This document shows positions 28,564-37,511 of a DNA stretch of 53,412 nucleotides, in pieces. The position numbers and the translations under genes were made by a program. The stretch covers positions 1-53,412 of the forward strand of contig JAGONT010000016.1 in assembly GCA_017992885.1 (NCBI GenBank). Direction: 5' to 3'. The stretch's first letter is position 1; each line of letters starts with the position of its first letter. Source of the stretch: Alphaproteobacteria bacterium (lineage in GTDB: Bacteria > Pseudomonadota > Alphaproteobacteria > UBA9655). The notes below the pieces were generated by a model. The model saw only the letters and a program-made list of their open reading frames with translations, was not told where the DNA came from and did no database searches.

Positions 28564-29765
28564 CAGTTCCTCTTCCTCCAAATTAGATATCCAAAATCTT
28601 CGCCTTTATAAGGAAATTCGCGGCCCGCTCCCCAAATGACTTCCGTACGTCCCAAGGGATTACAGGCCATAGGTCCACGTGTAGTCGGACGAGGGTAGAC
28701 CATTTGGGTTTTGTATTGAGTTTTCTTAATAATAGGCAGAGGAATCTTTTGACAAAGAGCCTCATAACCGCTTGTCCCCCAAAGCAAAAGCTCTCGATGA
28801 AGCTTGGCCATCATCCGTTGCACTATCAAAAGGCTGGCCTGAACGCCCCCATTGTGAGCTATATTGTTGCCTGTAAAAGGATAAAGGCTTCCCTGGCATC
28901 CTCCACACCAAAAAAGAGGATTGAGAGGAAATCCAGCTGTTGCTGCCGCACAATCAGCGGCACATGCAGCTTGGGCAATGGGATTGCCAAAAAGAATAGC
29001 TTCTGGGTTTAAAATGAAAGAAAGTTCATCTGCATTCCAAAGAGGATCAAATTCTGTCAAATAGGCGACATCAAAACTTTGCTGTTCAAGGCATAGGAAA
29101 TCGACCAGGAGTTCAAGCCAATAAATAACGGGATAGACGTACCAGTGAACTTGGTAAAAACTATTCTGCGTTCTACGTTCACCATTTGCACCATGGATAC
29201 CATAGTTTACAAAGCTATTTCCCATTTTAACGCCTCCCATGTTGACCATACAAAAAGGAACACGTGTAACGTCCACAAGCCTTACTGGCTCCCAAAATCC
29301 TACTGGTATTCCTGGTATTTGAGGAATGGGTGGCCTTGGGCAAAAACAAGGAATCTGGCCTGGATTAGGTGTATCTTCTCGTCCACCACCACTTACGCTT
29401 ACAGGGCCAATTGAGATAGGAAAAAGGCATGACCAACAGATATCTGTTACGGGGTTGACAAACCGGCCAGAGCACGCTTCAACATTTGACAAAGAACTAA
29501 ACATAATCAAAAGACAAAAATGTATGCGCAAGAAAATCTTAACTTTATTTCTTCTTTTTATCTGCCCTGCTTTTCTACATTCGGTAAAATCAAGTAAATT
29601 CCACTCTAACTGGGGGTCTTCAAAAACTAAGGGTTCTTTGTCAGGCCATTCGGAGTATTTATCCTCATTTGATCTTCTTTTAGGCATAAGCTTTTTAAGC
29701 TGGCTTTTATTTTTATGGTTTTCTTCTGAAGACAGTTGAGATTGTAAAGGAAAGGGGGAATTCAT
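28551..29765 (-). CDS. traU: Conjugal transfer protein TraU with N-terminal extension
   Basis: Cysteine-rich periplasmic protein needed for DNA transfer. Mature TraU is easy to see (CSGRFVNPVTDICWSCLFPI, then CFCPRPP, GFWEPVRLVDVTR, and CxxDCAAA...CGGCQGSLYPFTG). The signal-like segment (KIFLRIHFCLLIMFSSLSNVEA) lies at about residues 75-96, behind a hydrophilic charged extension of about 74 residues. The ATG at 29765 overlaps the previous stop (ATGA), so the long form is probably translated. No Met lies between residue 27 and the leader; a TTG there could be a second start. Whether the extension is functional or a gene fusion remnant is open. Confidence 0.9.
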   Translation of the reverse strand: MNSPFPLQSQLSSEENHKNKSQLKKLMPKRRSNEDKYSEWPDKEPLVFEDPQLEWNLLDFTECRKAGQIKRRNKVKIFLRIHFCLLIMFSSLSNVEACSGRFVNPVTDICWSCLFPISIGPVSVSGGGREDTPNPGQIPCFCPRPPIPQIPGIPVGFWEPVRLVDVTRVPFCMVNMGGVKMGNSFVNYGIHGANGERRTQNSFYQVHWYVYPVIYWLELLVDFLCLEQQSFDVAYLTEFDPLWNADELSFILNPEAILFGNPIAQAACAADCAAATAGFPLNPLFWCGGCQGSLYPFTGNNIAHNGGVQASLLIVQRMMAKLHRELLLWGTSGYEALCQKIPLPIIKKTQYKTQMVYPRPTTRGPMACNPLGRTEVIWGAGREFPYKGEDFGYLIWRKRNCCAL

Positions 29766-30241
29766 CGTGGGTTATCTTCCTCCTGAAGTTTTTCCTCTTG
29801 TGAGGCAAGTGAAAGTTCTTCCATGTGTAAGCGAAGTTGCTCTAAATATTCAGGGGGGATACCTCTTTCTTTGAGATCAAATTGTTCTGCATTCGCACCA
29901 CCTATAGGTGGAGTTTTTAAGTCAAAAACTTGTATTAAAGCTGGCCACTTAGAAGAAATCGCGACAGAATAAAGACAAAGCATGGCAACAAAGCCCATAG
30001 AAAGAGCATCGACAGCCACACGCTCTTTTGAGGGATGAACAAGAGTGTAAGTTGAGGGAAGAATAAGAAACCACCCAAGAATTCCAAAGAGGATGGGGAC
30101 CCAAAGAAAATCAAAACTTTCCCATACAATAAGCAGGATAATTGCTGAAAGTGTGGGTAAAGTTAGGCATAGACTTCCTATCAGAAGCCTGAGAGAATAA
30201 TAGTTCAAATACTTTGTTTTTCTACAACAATTTTCTTTCAT
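29762..30241 (-). CDS. Unknown multi-pass membrane protein between traW and traU
   Basis: 159 residues with about four hydrophobic segments (18-40, 44-62, 80-98 and a weaker one) and a charged C-terminal tail (about 110-159). Not one of the standard F-type genes, although the position, with 4-bp overlaps at both ends (traW stop and traU start), shows it is an integral member of the operon. I do not recognise the family. It may be an element-specific addition to the pore or a substitute for TrbI-like functions; neither is shown by the sequence. Confidence 0.75.
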   Translation of the reverse strand: MKENCCRKTKYLNYYSLRLLIGSLCLTLPTLSAIILLIVWESFDFLWVPILFGILGWFLILPSTYTLVHPSKERVAVDALSMGFVAMLCLYSVAISSKWPALIQVFDLKTPPIGGANAEQFDLKERGIPPEYLEQLRLHMEELSLASQEEKLQEEDNPR

Positions 30242-30897
30242 CTTATGAGGACCTTTTCTAATGCTGATGAGTTAGTTGTTTGTGTTTTTACGTCAATTTC
30301 TTCAATGCGCAGGAGAAGATCTTTCTGAGTCACCAAAGCAGGAACATGCTTGATGTTGAGCTTTTTAGTAAGAAGACCTGCCTGATCAAAATACACAGGA
30401 ACCTTTAGTTGTTCGGAGAGAGCTAAAGGCGTTCCTTTAATAAGAATGAGTTTGAGAGGACTTTTCTTTAGCTTCTCTCTTGCAAAAGTAACTTGATTCG
30501 CATCATCTCCATCAAAAAACAGGAGTCCTTGGGAAAGGTTCACAGTTTCAAGAGGATTAATTTTTGTATCCTTATTGTAAAAAACCCGTCCCGTATGATC
30601 TTTGATATCATCTGCGACAATATAGGTTGGATCGTAATAAAACACACAACTTTCACGAGCTTTGGCAATACCTTCCACAGGTTTTGGGCGTTCAATGGTT
30701 GCTTTTGCTTTCTGTTGAAGTTCTTGATGATGGCGTTCCAGTGCTCCCCTTTCTTCCATACTTTTTAACTTGCTTTGGATGAGAATAAGGGGGTCTTGTT
30801 CATCAATTGGATAAACCGTGCCATTTATTCCAAAGTCTTTCCCATGCAAAGCGCTAAGCTGAGCAAGATAGAGAAAGAAAAAAACAGTTTTTTTCAT
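30238..30897 (-). CDS. traW: Conjugal transfer protein TraW
   Basis: Periplasmic F-type protein that works with TrbC and TraU in pilus assembly. 219 residues from the ATG at 30897, which overlaps the preceding stop (TGATG); an ATG two codons upstream is equally possible. Signal peptide about 1-20, then DFGINGTVYPIDEQDPL, the hallmark TraW N-terminus, and LLFFDGDDANQV with KLILIKGTP plus HVPALV of its C-terminal fold. Confidence 0.92.
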   Translation of the reverse strand: MKKTVFFFLYLAQLSALHGKDFGINGTVYPIDEQDPLILIQSKLKSMEERGALERHHQELQQKAKATIERPKPVEGIAKARESCVFYYDPTYIVADDIKDHTGRVFYNKDTKINPLETVNLSQGLLFFDGDDANQVTFAREKLKKSPLKLILIKGTPLALSEQLKVPVYFDQAGLLTKKLNIKHVPALVTQKDLLLRIEEIDVKTQTTNSSALEKVLIR

Positions 30898-31430
30898 CAC
30901 CATTTTAAAAGCGCCTTGCCATAGATGTTATCAATTGAAACAAGCCCGAACTCTTTGTAGCGCGAGTCAAAACTGCGAATATGGTCCCCTACAACAAAAA
31001 GATAACCCTCAGGAACAGTTGGAATAGAAAGAGGGGAGAGAACTTGCCCCTCTTGTGTTTTGTCAAGGAGTGGATAGATTGTCGTAAAAGACCCGTTTTT
31101 AGCTTTTATTGAGAGGTCTTTTTTTGTTTTTGTGATCTGATCGCCAGGAAAGCCTATAACACGCTTAGTAAAAAGATAGCTCCCTTCTAAGTATTGAGGT
31201 TTATGACCTTGGATGGCAACAATATCACCTCGATTGATTGAACTACTTTTACGAACGAGAAGGTAGTGGGTACCTTCTAGGCTCTCTGAGGTAACTTCTA
31301 AAAGCTGTGTATAGGTTGTAAACCACCATCCTATAGCCATAAAAATCCCCACAACTAAAATTAATTTTATAAGCTTTTTAAGCTCTTTTTTCTGAAGTAT
31401 AGGATCTATTTTCTGATCAATCTTATTCAT
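30897..31430 (-). CDS. S26-family conjugative signal peptidase (TraF-type)
   Basis: Processes pilin or other transfer proteins at the inner membrane. 177 residues; one membrane helix (about 20-40), a Ser region in VTSESLEGTHYLLV (the nucleophile, in place of the usual SMxPT), RGDIVAIQG, the lysine motif KRVIGFPGDQI, and C-terminal GYLFVVGDHIRSFDSRYKEFG. The frame opens 7 codons earlier, but the ATG at 31430 overlaps the traC stop (ATGA) and is preferred. The missing Pro after the Ser is a small departure from consensus. Confidence 0.88.
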   Translation of the reverse strand: MNKIDQKIDPILQKKELKKLIKLILVVGIFMAIGWWFTTYTQLLEVTSESLEGTHYLLVRKSSSINRGDIVAIQGHKPQYLEGSYLFTKRVIGFPGDQITKTKKDLSIKAKNGSFTTIYPLLDKTQEGQVLSPLSIPTVPEGYLFVVGDHIRSFDSRYKEFGLVSIDNIYGKALLKW

Positions 31431-33877
31431 ACGGGTTCCCTTTGGGAGCATTGTTGGATAGCTTCTTTGAGGCTAAATCCCTGATGCACCAGTTTTTGTA
31501 CGGCTGCAAATTCCTCTGCTTTTGTGGAATAAAGAACTTTTGAGAAGCTATCGAGAAAGAGCCTACCTACCGCAAAACCTTTAGGGCCTTTGATCATAAT
31601 TTCAGCGTATTTGCCTTGCTCTGTGTGGAGGGAACGGAGCGTACGTTCCATGGCTGGGTCCATGATAAGGTGTTTAGAATTTTTGAGCATTTCAATGGAT
31701 TCATCTTTTTGAGAGAGAAGGCACATCCAATCAGAATTATCAAAAGCTGCTTGTGCTCCAGGGGTTGCATAAAAGTCGTTAATGGATTGGGTTCCTACAA
31801 TGAGGCCCCCAAAGTATTTTCGAAGACGCCTTGCCGCTGTTTCAATAAACACCCCTGATTGTTTACCACGGAGCATGTCCCAAGCTTCATCGAGAATGAG
31901 GCAGGATGGGGTGGTTCGGTCTCCCATGTAGATGGAGTTGGTAATTTGAAGAATAACCATTTGGACAATGACGGATTGGAGATCCTTCCGTTCCTTCAGT
32001 TCCTCCATCTCAACGACAACCAAAGTATCCGAGAAGTCAATGTTGGAAGGCCCGTTAAAAAATCGACCATAGGTTCCACGTTCTGTGTAAGGATGCAATC
32101 GTTCCCCTAGAGTGACAGCAACTGAATCAGGATGCTTTAAAAGGAAACTGGCAACATTCGTAATGGTTGCATTATTTTGTTTTCTATCCCAGGCATTTTG
32201 GAGCGCTTGTTCCAGATAAGTGTCCTCTAAGTCCGTTGTTCCTTCTTTAGGAGCTGCCATCAGAGAAAGAACAGGCTTAAGCATAGCTAACCCATCAGAG
32301 GCGGCTTCAGAATCATTGGAAGGAAGAGAAGAAAAAGGATTGATGCAAATAGGTGAGTGTGTTGAAAATTCTACAAATGTTCCCTTAAGAAGTTTAACCG
32401 TCTTTTCAAAGGATCTTCCCACATCGAGAACAAAGACCCGACCTCCCATGCCGAGCATGCTCGTCATGAGCTCTTGCATGAAGACTGATTTACCAGAACC
32501 GGATCGTCCCACCACACAGGTATTGTAATTGCCCTCATTGTTATCAAAAGGACACCAATAAAAAATCTGTCCTCGCCTTCCCACGAGCATCATGCCAGGA
32601 GACTTTGTTCCTTGCCACTCTCCTTGGAGAGGGATGAGGTTCGCGGGTTCATGGCTGAGGGTCGTTTTTGTTTTTTGAAAAAGCCTACTATCTTCAGCGG
32701 CACCTTCTCCCCAGGTCATGGGAAGACAGCTTAAGAAGGAAGGCAATTGTAGATACTTATCCAATACCAATTCCCAACGTTGAGAGCGATAAAGGTTAAA
32801 GAGAGTTTGTTCTTCCCGGGCGATTTGGTGGGGAGGAGAAAGTAGACCTACTTGGAAGCGCGTGCGTGCAAGCCTTTGCCCTTCTTCAAACTTCTCTCGC
32901 ACATAGGTCCATTCTTCTGCTTCTTTTTTAAGAGAAGGAACGTACTTTGCAATGGGGCTAGCCGCTTGTTTCTCCACGTTGCCACATTTAGCCAGCATTT
33001 TGGTTTTAAGGGTTTTTTCGTTACAAATATGCACGCCATAGGATAGAAAAAAGCCTCCTTGGAGACGTAAGAACTCCTCAAAAGGATCGCCAATGAGATA
33101 ACTCATAGCTCCTAAATGCCACAAAGGAGGGAAAAGCCGAGGTGTATAAAGGCGCAAGATCCGCTCTTCTTCTCCAAAGATCAACTGAGAGGGCTCTATT
33201 TTAATGCGTGTTGCAGGACACATACATTGACGGGAAAGACTTTCGTGAGGATTCCAGCTTAATACATGTGTTGTAAGAAGACGTTCTGTTGGGTTAAGAA
33301 GATCATCCAAGCCTAAAATCAAATCTTCTGCCTGCCATACCTTAACAGGAAGCCCCCATCCTTTCAGGGTCGTGAGCAACTGTTCTCGCAAAGCCAACAT
33401 ATTCTCAAAGGATTTAAAAATCGCAGGAGACTCGCTATAGGAGATTAAAAGCCGGAAGGATCTTATGGCAGAATGCTTTCTAAAAGCAGAGCAACGTTCT
33501 TTAGCAAGTTCTTGCAAAACTTCAGAGCGTTCATTTGATGTACACTTTGTGATAAAAAGATTTTGTCGGGCCTCCTCCCATGTCTTCAGCCAGGGACCGA
33601 TATGAGGACTTGCAATCAACAAACATTGTAAGTTTGATCCCAGAGGTAATGCATGCTGGAATATCCCCGTCAGTTGCCGAGGAATTTCTTCTCCACATCC
33701 AACCAAGGGTAAGGTTTCAAGAACAAATCCTACACTGGCTCTATTGAGAAACAGCTGTGTTTCTGGGTCAAAACTACGATAGGGTAACATCTCACTTAAG
33801 CTATGAGGGAACAAAAATTCGTTTGCTAACTTGAGTGTTGTGGACGTGGATCCAAAGGGCCTTTTCTCTTGATTCAT
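31427..33877 (-). CDS. traC: F-type type IV secretion ATPase TraC (VirB4-like)
   Basis: Cytoplasmic ATPase that powers pilus assembly. About 816 residues from the ATG at 33877. The TraC N-terminal domain, then Walker A GRSGSGKS (about 454-462) and Walker B LILDEAWDML (about 659), followed by FGGLIVGTQSINDFY and the WMCLLSQKDESIEML segment. The start is uncertain: a GTG at 33901 that overlaps the traV stop (TAGTG) and an ATG at 33877 are both plausible and neither has a good ribosome-binding site. Confidence 0.93.
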   Translation of the reverse strand: MNQEKRPFGSTSTTLKLANEFLFPHSLSEMLPYRSFDPETQLFLNRASVGFVLETLPLVGCGEEIPRQLTGIFQHALPLGSNLQCLLIASPHIGPWLKTWEEARQNLFITKCTSNERSEVLQELAKERCSAFRKHSAIRSFRLLISYSESPAIFKSFENMLALREQLLTTLKGWGLPVKVWQAEDLILGLDDLLNPTERLLTTHVLSWNPHESLSRQCMCPATRIKIEPSQLIFGEEERILRLYTPRLFPPLWHLGAMSYLIGDPFEEFLRLQGGFFLSYGVHICNEKTLKTKMLAKCGNVEKQAASPIAKYVPSLKKEAEEWTYVREKFEEGQRLARTRFQVGLLSPPHQIAREEQTLFNLYRSQRWELVLDKYLQLPSFLSCLPMTWGEGAAEDSRLFQKTKTTLSHEPANLIPLQGEWQGTKSPGMMLVGRRGQIFYWCPFDNNEGNYNTCVVGRSGSGKSVFMQELMTSMLGMGGRVFVLDVGRSFEKTVKLLKGTFVEFSTHSPICINPFSSLPSNDSEAASDGLAMLKPVLSLMAAPKEGTTDLEDTYLEQALQNAWDRKQNNATITNVASFLLKHPDSVAVTLGERLHPYTERGTYGRFFNGPSNIDFSDTLVVVEMEELKERKDLQSVIVQMVILQITNSIYMGDRTTPSCLILDEAWDMLRGKQSGVFIETAARRLRKYFGGLIVGTQSINDFYATPGAQAAFDNSDWMCLLSQKDESIEMLKNSKHLIMDPAMERTLRSLHTEQGKYAEIMIKGPKGFAVGRLFLDSFSKVLYSTKAEEFAAVQKLVHQGFSLKEAIQQCSQREPV

Positions 33878-33900
33878 TTTTTGGGAGAGAGGATTTTGCA

Positions 33901-34236
33901 CTATATTGTTCCCAACGCCCAAGGCGAATACCAAATATGGAGCTCTTCTATATCTTTCTGAAACTGGGGATTTGAGCTACACTGTTCACAGGGTTTGGAG
34001 TCAGAACCGTTTTCCTTCTTAGGAAGCTCGCCTTCGTTTACCATTTGGTTAACTTCAGAGATGGACTTACATCCTACCCCTTCACCAGGAGGGCATTCAA
34101 ATCCTCCATCATAAACGCCCATACAGCCGCTTAGCGCAAGCGCTAACGCAGCAGTCATCAGTAATCGGTGATCAGTTATCAGATGGGTAACTGAAGCGGC
34201 TGACTCCTTATGTTCTATTTTTTGAATGTGAAGCAT
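33901..34236 (-). CDS. traV: Outer-membrane lipoprotein TraV
   Basis: 111 residues. A signal peptide ending in the lipobox LSGC (Cys38) after an N-terminal extension of about 25 residues, then the CPPGEGVGCKSISEVNQMV segment conserved in TraV. With TraK and TraB it forms the envelope-spanning core. AAGGA precedes the ATG. The mature part is short, and a CEQC motif lies near the C-terminus. Confidence 0.88.
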   Translation of the reverse strand: MLHIQKIEHKESAASVTHLITDHRLLMTAALALALSGCMGVYDGGFECPPGEGVGCKSISEVNQMVNEGELPKKENGSDSKPCEQCSSNPQFQKDIEELHIWYSPWALGTI

Positions 34237-34251
34237 TGTTTTGTCCTTTCT

Positions 34252-35568
34252 TTAATGCTGGTTATTGGGCTCTGTAGATTGAATGCTGGGATCTCTTTGG
34301 ACTTCGATCTTTTCTTTCACATCTTGGCTGCCAATGAAGGTCCCTTCGGTGAAGACAATATCAACCACTTGTCCTGCAGCTACTTGAATGACAGGCTGCA
34401 GTTGTTCAGCGCGATCAATGTAATATTGGGACAGGCGATCGAGGGCGGATGAGGCTCCAGAAGCCATACCCGAAGTAAAGAGGTCGCCTACGTTAGGTGG
34501 AGACGGTGGGTTTCCCCCTAGCATAAAAGGATTCCCTTGAGCTTGACGATTTTGGGGGTTTGCCACGTTACTTAATCCTGCAAAGACACCTCCTACAAGA
34601 CTACGCCCTAAGAACTGGCCGTCTTTGGAGGCCACAATGCCTCTAATTCCTGCTTTGCCATCAGGACCTGAAATATAGCCAGCTACTTGGGTTTCTATGA
34701 TCTCCCCTGTCTTTCTCTCAACGCAAGTAAGCTTTTCTAAGCGAGCATAAACACGCTCTGAGGAAAGATCACCATAGGCACTGGCTGTGCAATGGCAATC
34801 TTTCAAATCACTTTGGAAACGTCTCGGAAGCGTTCCAAAATCAATCAGCCTTAAAAGCATGGGCCGTGGATCACTTGAGGCTGTCATTGCAGAAGAGGCA
34901 TCAAGCCCTGAAAGCAGGACTGTTTTTGCAAAAGCGCCTGCAGGAATAGTTGTTTCAACAGTTTTAGGAAGTCTGTTTTTTGGATTTTCTGTAAGGCTTA
35001 GAGAGACTTTCTGAATGAGGTTTTTTTGTTGTTCCTCTTGACTTCCTTGGGGTAGAAAAGGCTGTGGAGAGGATTGCCCTATTCTTTGCATTTCCAGCTG
35101 TTGCTCTAAATTTAGGATTTTTGCTTCCAGATCTTGAACAAGCGTACTTTGAGAGGAAGGAGAGCTAAACGGTTGATTGTCTCCTTCATTATTAAGGCCT
35201 TCTGAGGGGAAATCCCCTCTCTTGGCTCCCTCTTGAAAAAGAGTTTTGAGAGCTAGGAGGTCATCAGAAAGTGTTTTGAGCTTACCCTCAATACCATTGC
35301 GAAAAGCCTCATCGAGGTTAATTTTTTTTGTGGCTGTTTCAATAGAGGTTGTTGTAGATTTAGCGGCTTCCTCTTGTTGAGGAAGGGGCGAGTTCCCAAA
35401 TAAAAACGTACTTATTCCATAGGCAAGAACAATGATCACTAAAGCTGCACATCCAACCCAAAAGAGTTGAAGTCTTTGGACGGTGTGAGAAGATTCTGGA
35501 CGAAAGAACTTTAAGCCTTTCTTCGCAGAAGCCAAGAACCAGGTTTTAATTTGCGCGTAATACAACAT
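34252..35568 (-). CDS. traB: Conjugal transfer protein TraB (VirB10-like)
   Basis: Spans inner and outer membranes of the core complex. 438 residues; membrane helix about 32-53, a predicted coiled coil about 85-170 (LKTLSDDLLALKTLF, LVQDLEAKILNLEQQLEMQ), then the periplasmic VirB10-type domain with IPAGAFAKTVLLSGLDASS and the CHCTASAYGDLSSERVYARL block typical of TraB. Start overlaps the traK end by 23 nt. Confidence 0.93.
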   Translation of the reverse strand: MLYYAQIKTWFLASAKKGLKFFRPESSHTVQRLQLFWVGCAALVIIVLAYGISTFLFGNSPLPQQEEAAKSTTTSIETATKKINLDEAFRNGIEGKLKTLSDDLLALKTLFQEGAKRGDFPSEGLNNEGDNQPFSSPSSQSTLVQDLEAKILNLEQQLEMQRIGQSSPQPFLPQGSQEEQQKNLIQKVSLSLTENPKNRLPKTVETTIPAGAFAKTVLLSGLDASSAMTASSDPRPMLLRLIDFGTLPRRFQSDLKDCHCTASAYGDLSSERVYARLEKLTCVERKTGEIIETQVAGYISGPDGKAGIRGIVASKDGQFLGRSLVGGVFAGLSNVANPQNRQAQGNPFMLGGNPPSPPNVGDLFTSGMASGASSALDRLSQYYIDRAEQLQPVIQVAAGQVVDIVFTEGTFIGSQDVKEKIEVQRDPSIQSTEPNNQH

Positions 35569-36268
35569 GAATGTCTGTTCCTTCTTTTGGATTTAAGGTT
35601 TTTTGGGTGATCAAAATCGCAACAATCCTATGGCTCTTAGAAGGCAATGTCTTTGCCACTTCGAACTCAGATAAAACCTGTGTCTTTTGGGTTTTGTTTT
35701 GAATGTGATAGGTAAGACCTCTCAGCTTTTCTCCTTGAATTTCCCTCACTCTTTGGTAAGGCTCATTAAGAGTGATTAGGCTGATGGGCATTTCTTTGTA
35801 ACCCAAAGAAATGCGTCCTTCTTGCAAGGCCTGCATGAGACCTTCGATTTCCTCACGGAAGAGAGGTGCAGAGGCACGCTTTTCCTTCTCAATCTCTTGT
35901 CTGATGGCGCTATCGCTTTTAAGAATAATGGCTTCTGGTGCTTGATGTTTTGGGATTAAGCGTAAATCTTGGGTATGTCCCCCCTCAGTCGTGAGTGTGA
36001 GACTAATTGGCTTTATGTTTGCTTCCTCTTCAGAAAGTTTTGGACGAATAAAAACCTGTCCTTGATTTTCATCTGTTTCTAAAACATATTCGTTAGCATT
36101 GCCAAAGACATGAAGGATGCGGTCTTCTTGGACCTTAATGCGAGTGAGACCTTCTTGTGAGATGGGTACTTGAATGACCCGCAGCTCATCAAGATTTTTT
36201 ATAATTGCTGCATGAGCTGCCGTTGATGATATTGATATAAGGAAACTAAAAAAGGGTTTAAGAATCAT
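35546..36268 (-). CDS. traK: Conjugal transfer protein TraK (secretin-like)
   Basis: Outer-membrane core component that interacts with TraV and TraB. 240 residues, signal peptide about 1-20 (ending AHAA), then beta-rich sequence with VFGNANEYVLETDENQGQVF and LTLTTEGGHTQDLRLIPK, typical of TraK. Start overlaps the traE end by 11 nt. Confidence 0.92.
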   Translation of the reverse strand: MILKPFFSFLISISSTAAHAAIIKNLDELRVIQVPISQEGLTRIKVQEDRILHVFGNANEYVLETDENQGQVFIRPKLSEEEANIKPISLTLTTEGGHTQDLRLIPKHQAPEAIILKSDSAIRQEIEKEKRASAPLFREEIEGLMQALQEGRISLGYKEMPISLITLNEPYQRVREIQGEKLRGLTYHIQNKTQKTQVLSEFEVAKTLPSKSHRIVAILITQKTLNPKEGTDIHVVLRAN

Positions 36269-36818
36269 ACTGAATTCCTCCTGTAACGCGTTCTAAAAGA
36301 AGCCCTGCTCCTCGGAGACTAAATTGCAAAGAGATTGACTCTAAAGAAGAGTGAATCTCTTTACCTGCAACGTAACTCGTGAGGTTTCCTTTCACCTCAA
36401 CAGAGAGCTTGCTCGGATTAGCTTTAACTTCGGTGGGTTTAAAGTGGGTTGAGAGCTGGAGTTTTGTGTAATAGTCTCCATCTTCAAGAAGTTGTTTTTT
36501 TAAAACACCGTAAGCTTCAGGTGTTGCGTATCTTAAAAGTGTTTCGTGGTTATAAGCAAAACTGGTAGGTGACAAATCCAAAAGAAGCTTCGCCATATAA
36601 AGGCCCATTTCTTCTAAGTATTCTTTTGAAACTGCTCCTCCCTCTACCCACAAGGTCTTTGTGATGTGGGGAGGGACTAAAATCGTCCGCTCATTCTTTA
36701 AAAAGAGTGCACTACTGAGGACGATATTGCTCGTGGCCATAAGGGCCGAGATACCAATCCACGCATTTCTCTGAGAAATAATCTTAAGAATGTTATGGCG
36801 GAGGAAATCTGCTTTCAT
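36258..36818 (-). CDS. traE: Conjugal transfer protein TraE
   Basis: Inner-membrane protein with the VirB8/TraE role. 186 residues; one N-terminal membrane helix (about 20-40), then a periplasmic domain with LVPPHITKTLWVEGG and SKEYLEEMGLYMAKLLLDLSP, both family-typical. The ATG shares one base with the traL stop (TAATG). Confidence 0.92.
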   Translation of the reverse strand: MKADFLRHNILKIISQRNAWIGISALMATSNIVLSSALFLKNERTILVPPHITKTLWVEGGAVSKEYLEEMGLYMAKLLLDLSPTSFAYNHETLLRYATPEAYGVLKKQLLEDGDYYTKLQLSTHFKPTEVKANPSKLSVEVKGNLTSYVAGKEIHSSLESISLQFSLRGAGLLLERVTGGIQYDS

Positions 36819-37108
36819 TAGCCAATGGTCTCCCGGACATAAGAAGGAACAGGCAACTTCATGGCCTTTTTAGGCGTAGGCAGATGCCAATAAAGAGCAT
36901 GAATGAGGGCGGAACTTTCGTTTTGCTTCTTGAGGGTACGCACAAGGGAAAGAACCCCAATCCCTACAAGAAAGCCAGAGATAATCCAACCCATGAACAA
37001 GCCCCCAAAGAGAGGAACGGCAACAACTAAGACCTCGTCTTTGTTAATGCCCAGAAACCGTAAGGGCTTGTCTAAGCGGTTGAGGAGAAAGTTCTCATTT
37101 CTGTCCAT
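36818..37108 (-). CDS. traL: Conjugal transfer protein TraL
   Basis: 96-residue inner-membrane protein (VirB3-like). LLNRLDKPLRFLGINKDEV followed by two adjacent hydrophobic segments and LYWHLP, the standard TraL arrangement. Follows the pilin gene directly. Confidence 0.92.
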   Translation of the reverse strand: MDRNENFLLNRLDKPLRFLGINKDEVLVVAVPLFGGLFMGWIISGFLVGIGVLSLVRTLKKQNESSALIHALYWHLPTPKKAMKLPVPSYVRETIG

Positions 37109-37120
37109 GATGCCTCTCCC

Positions 37121-37465
37121 TCACACGCAAATGGCATAAGTGGTGTTGATCCAAACCTTCGCAAAGCCAAAGCTAATGGTGGTTAGCACGGCAACAATGA
37201 AAGGCGTTGGGCTGGATTTCATAAAGGCAAGACCTGCGGCTGCAAGACAACCGGCAATAAGGGTAATTGGTACAAGGCTGTTGTTAATAATGCCGACCAG
37301 GTTTGTTGTGCTTTGGTTAAGCCCTGCATCATTTGTATTGGCCACACCAAAGGCTTCAGGTGTAAAAGCTAAGAAGGCAAGAGCAAATAGGCAAAATACC
37401 TTAACTTGTTCTGTGTATGCGGCCTTATCTTTAAAAAATAGTTTTGTATTATTCATACTATCCAT
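37121..37465 (-). CDS. traA: F-type pilin TraA
   Basis: Probable main pilus subunit. Choosing the ATG at 37465, which has AAGGAG 8 nt upstream, gives 114 residues; the frame is open to 37606 but the upstream starts lie inside ssb. A long leader with a hydrophobic stretch (about 22-42, ending EAFG) precedes a mature part with two hydrophobic segments separated by a short KSSPTP loop (NSLVPITLIAGCLAAAGLAF, then FIVAVLTTISFGFAKVWI). Order before traL supports the assignment. Pilins diverge quickly, so this rests on size, topology and position. Confidence 0.85.
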   Translation of the reverse strand: MDSMNNTKLFFKDKAAYTEQVKVFCLFALAFLAFTPEAFGVANTNDAGLNQSTTNLVGIINNSLVPITLIAGCLAAAGLAFMKSSPTPFIVAVLTTISFGFAKVWINTTYAICV

Positions 37466-37511
37466 CGATGTTTCTCCTTCTGTTGATGAATTTTGTTGGA
37501 AATAAATGTCC

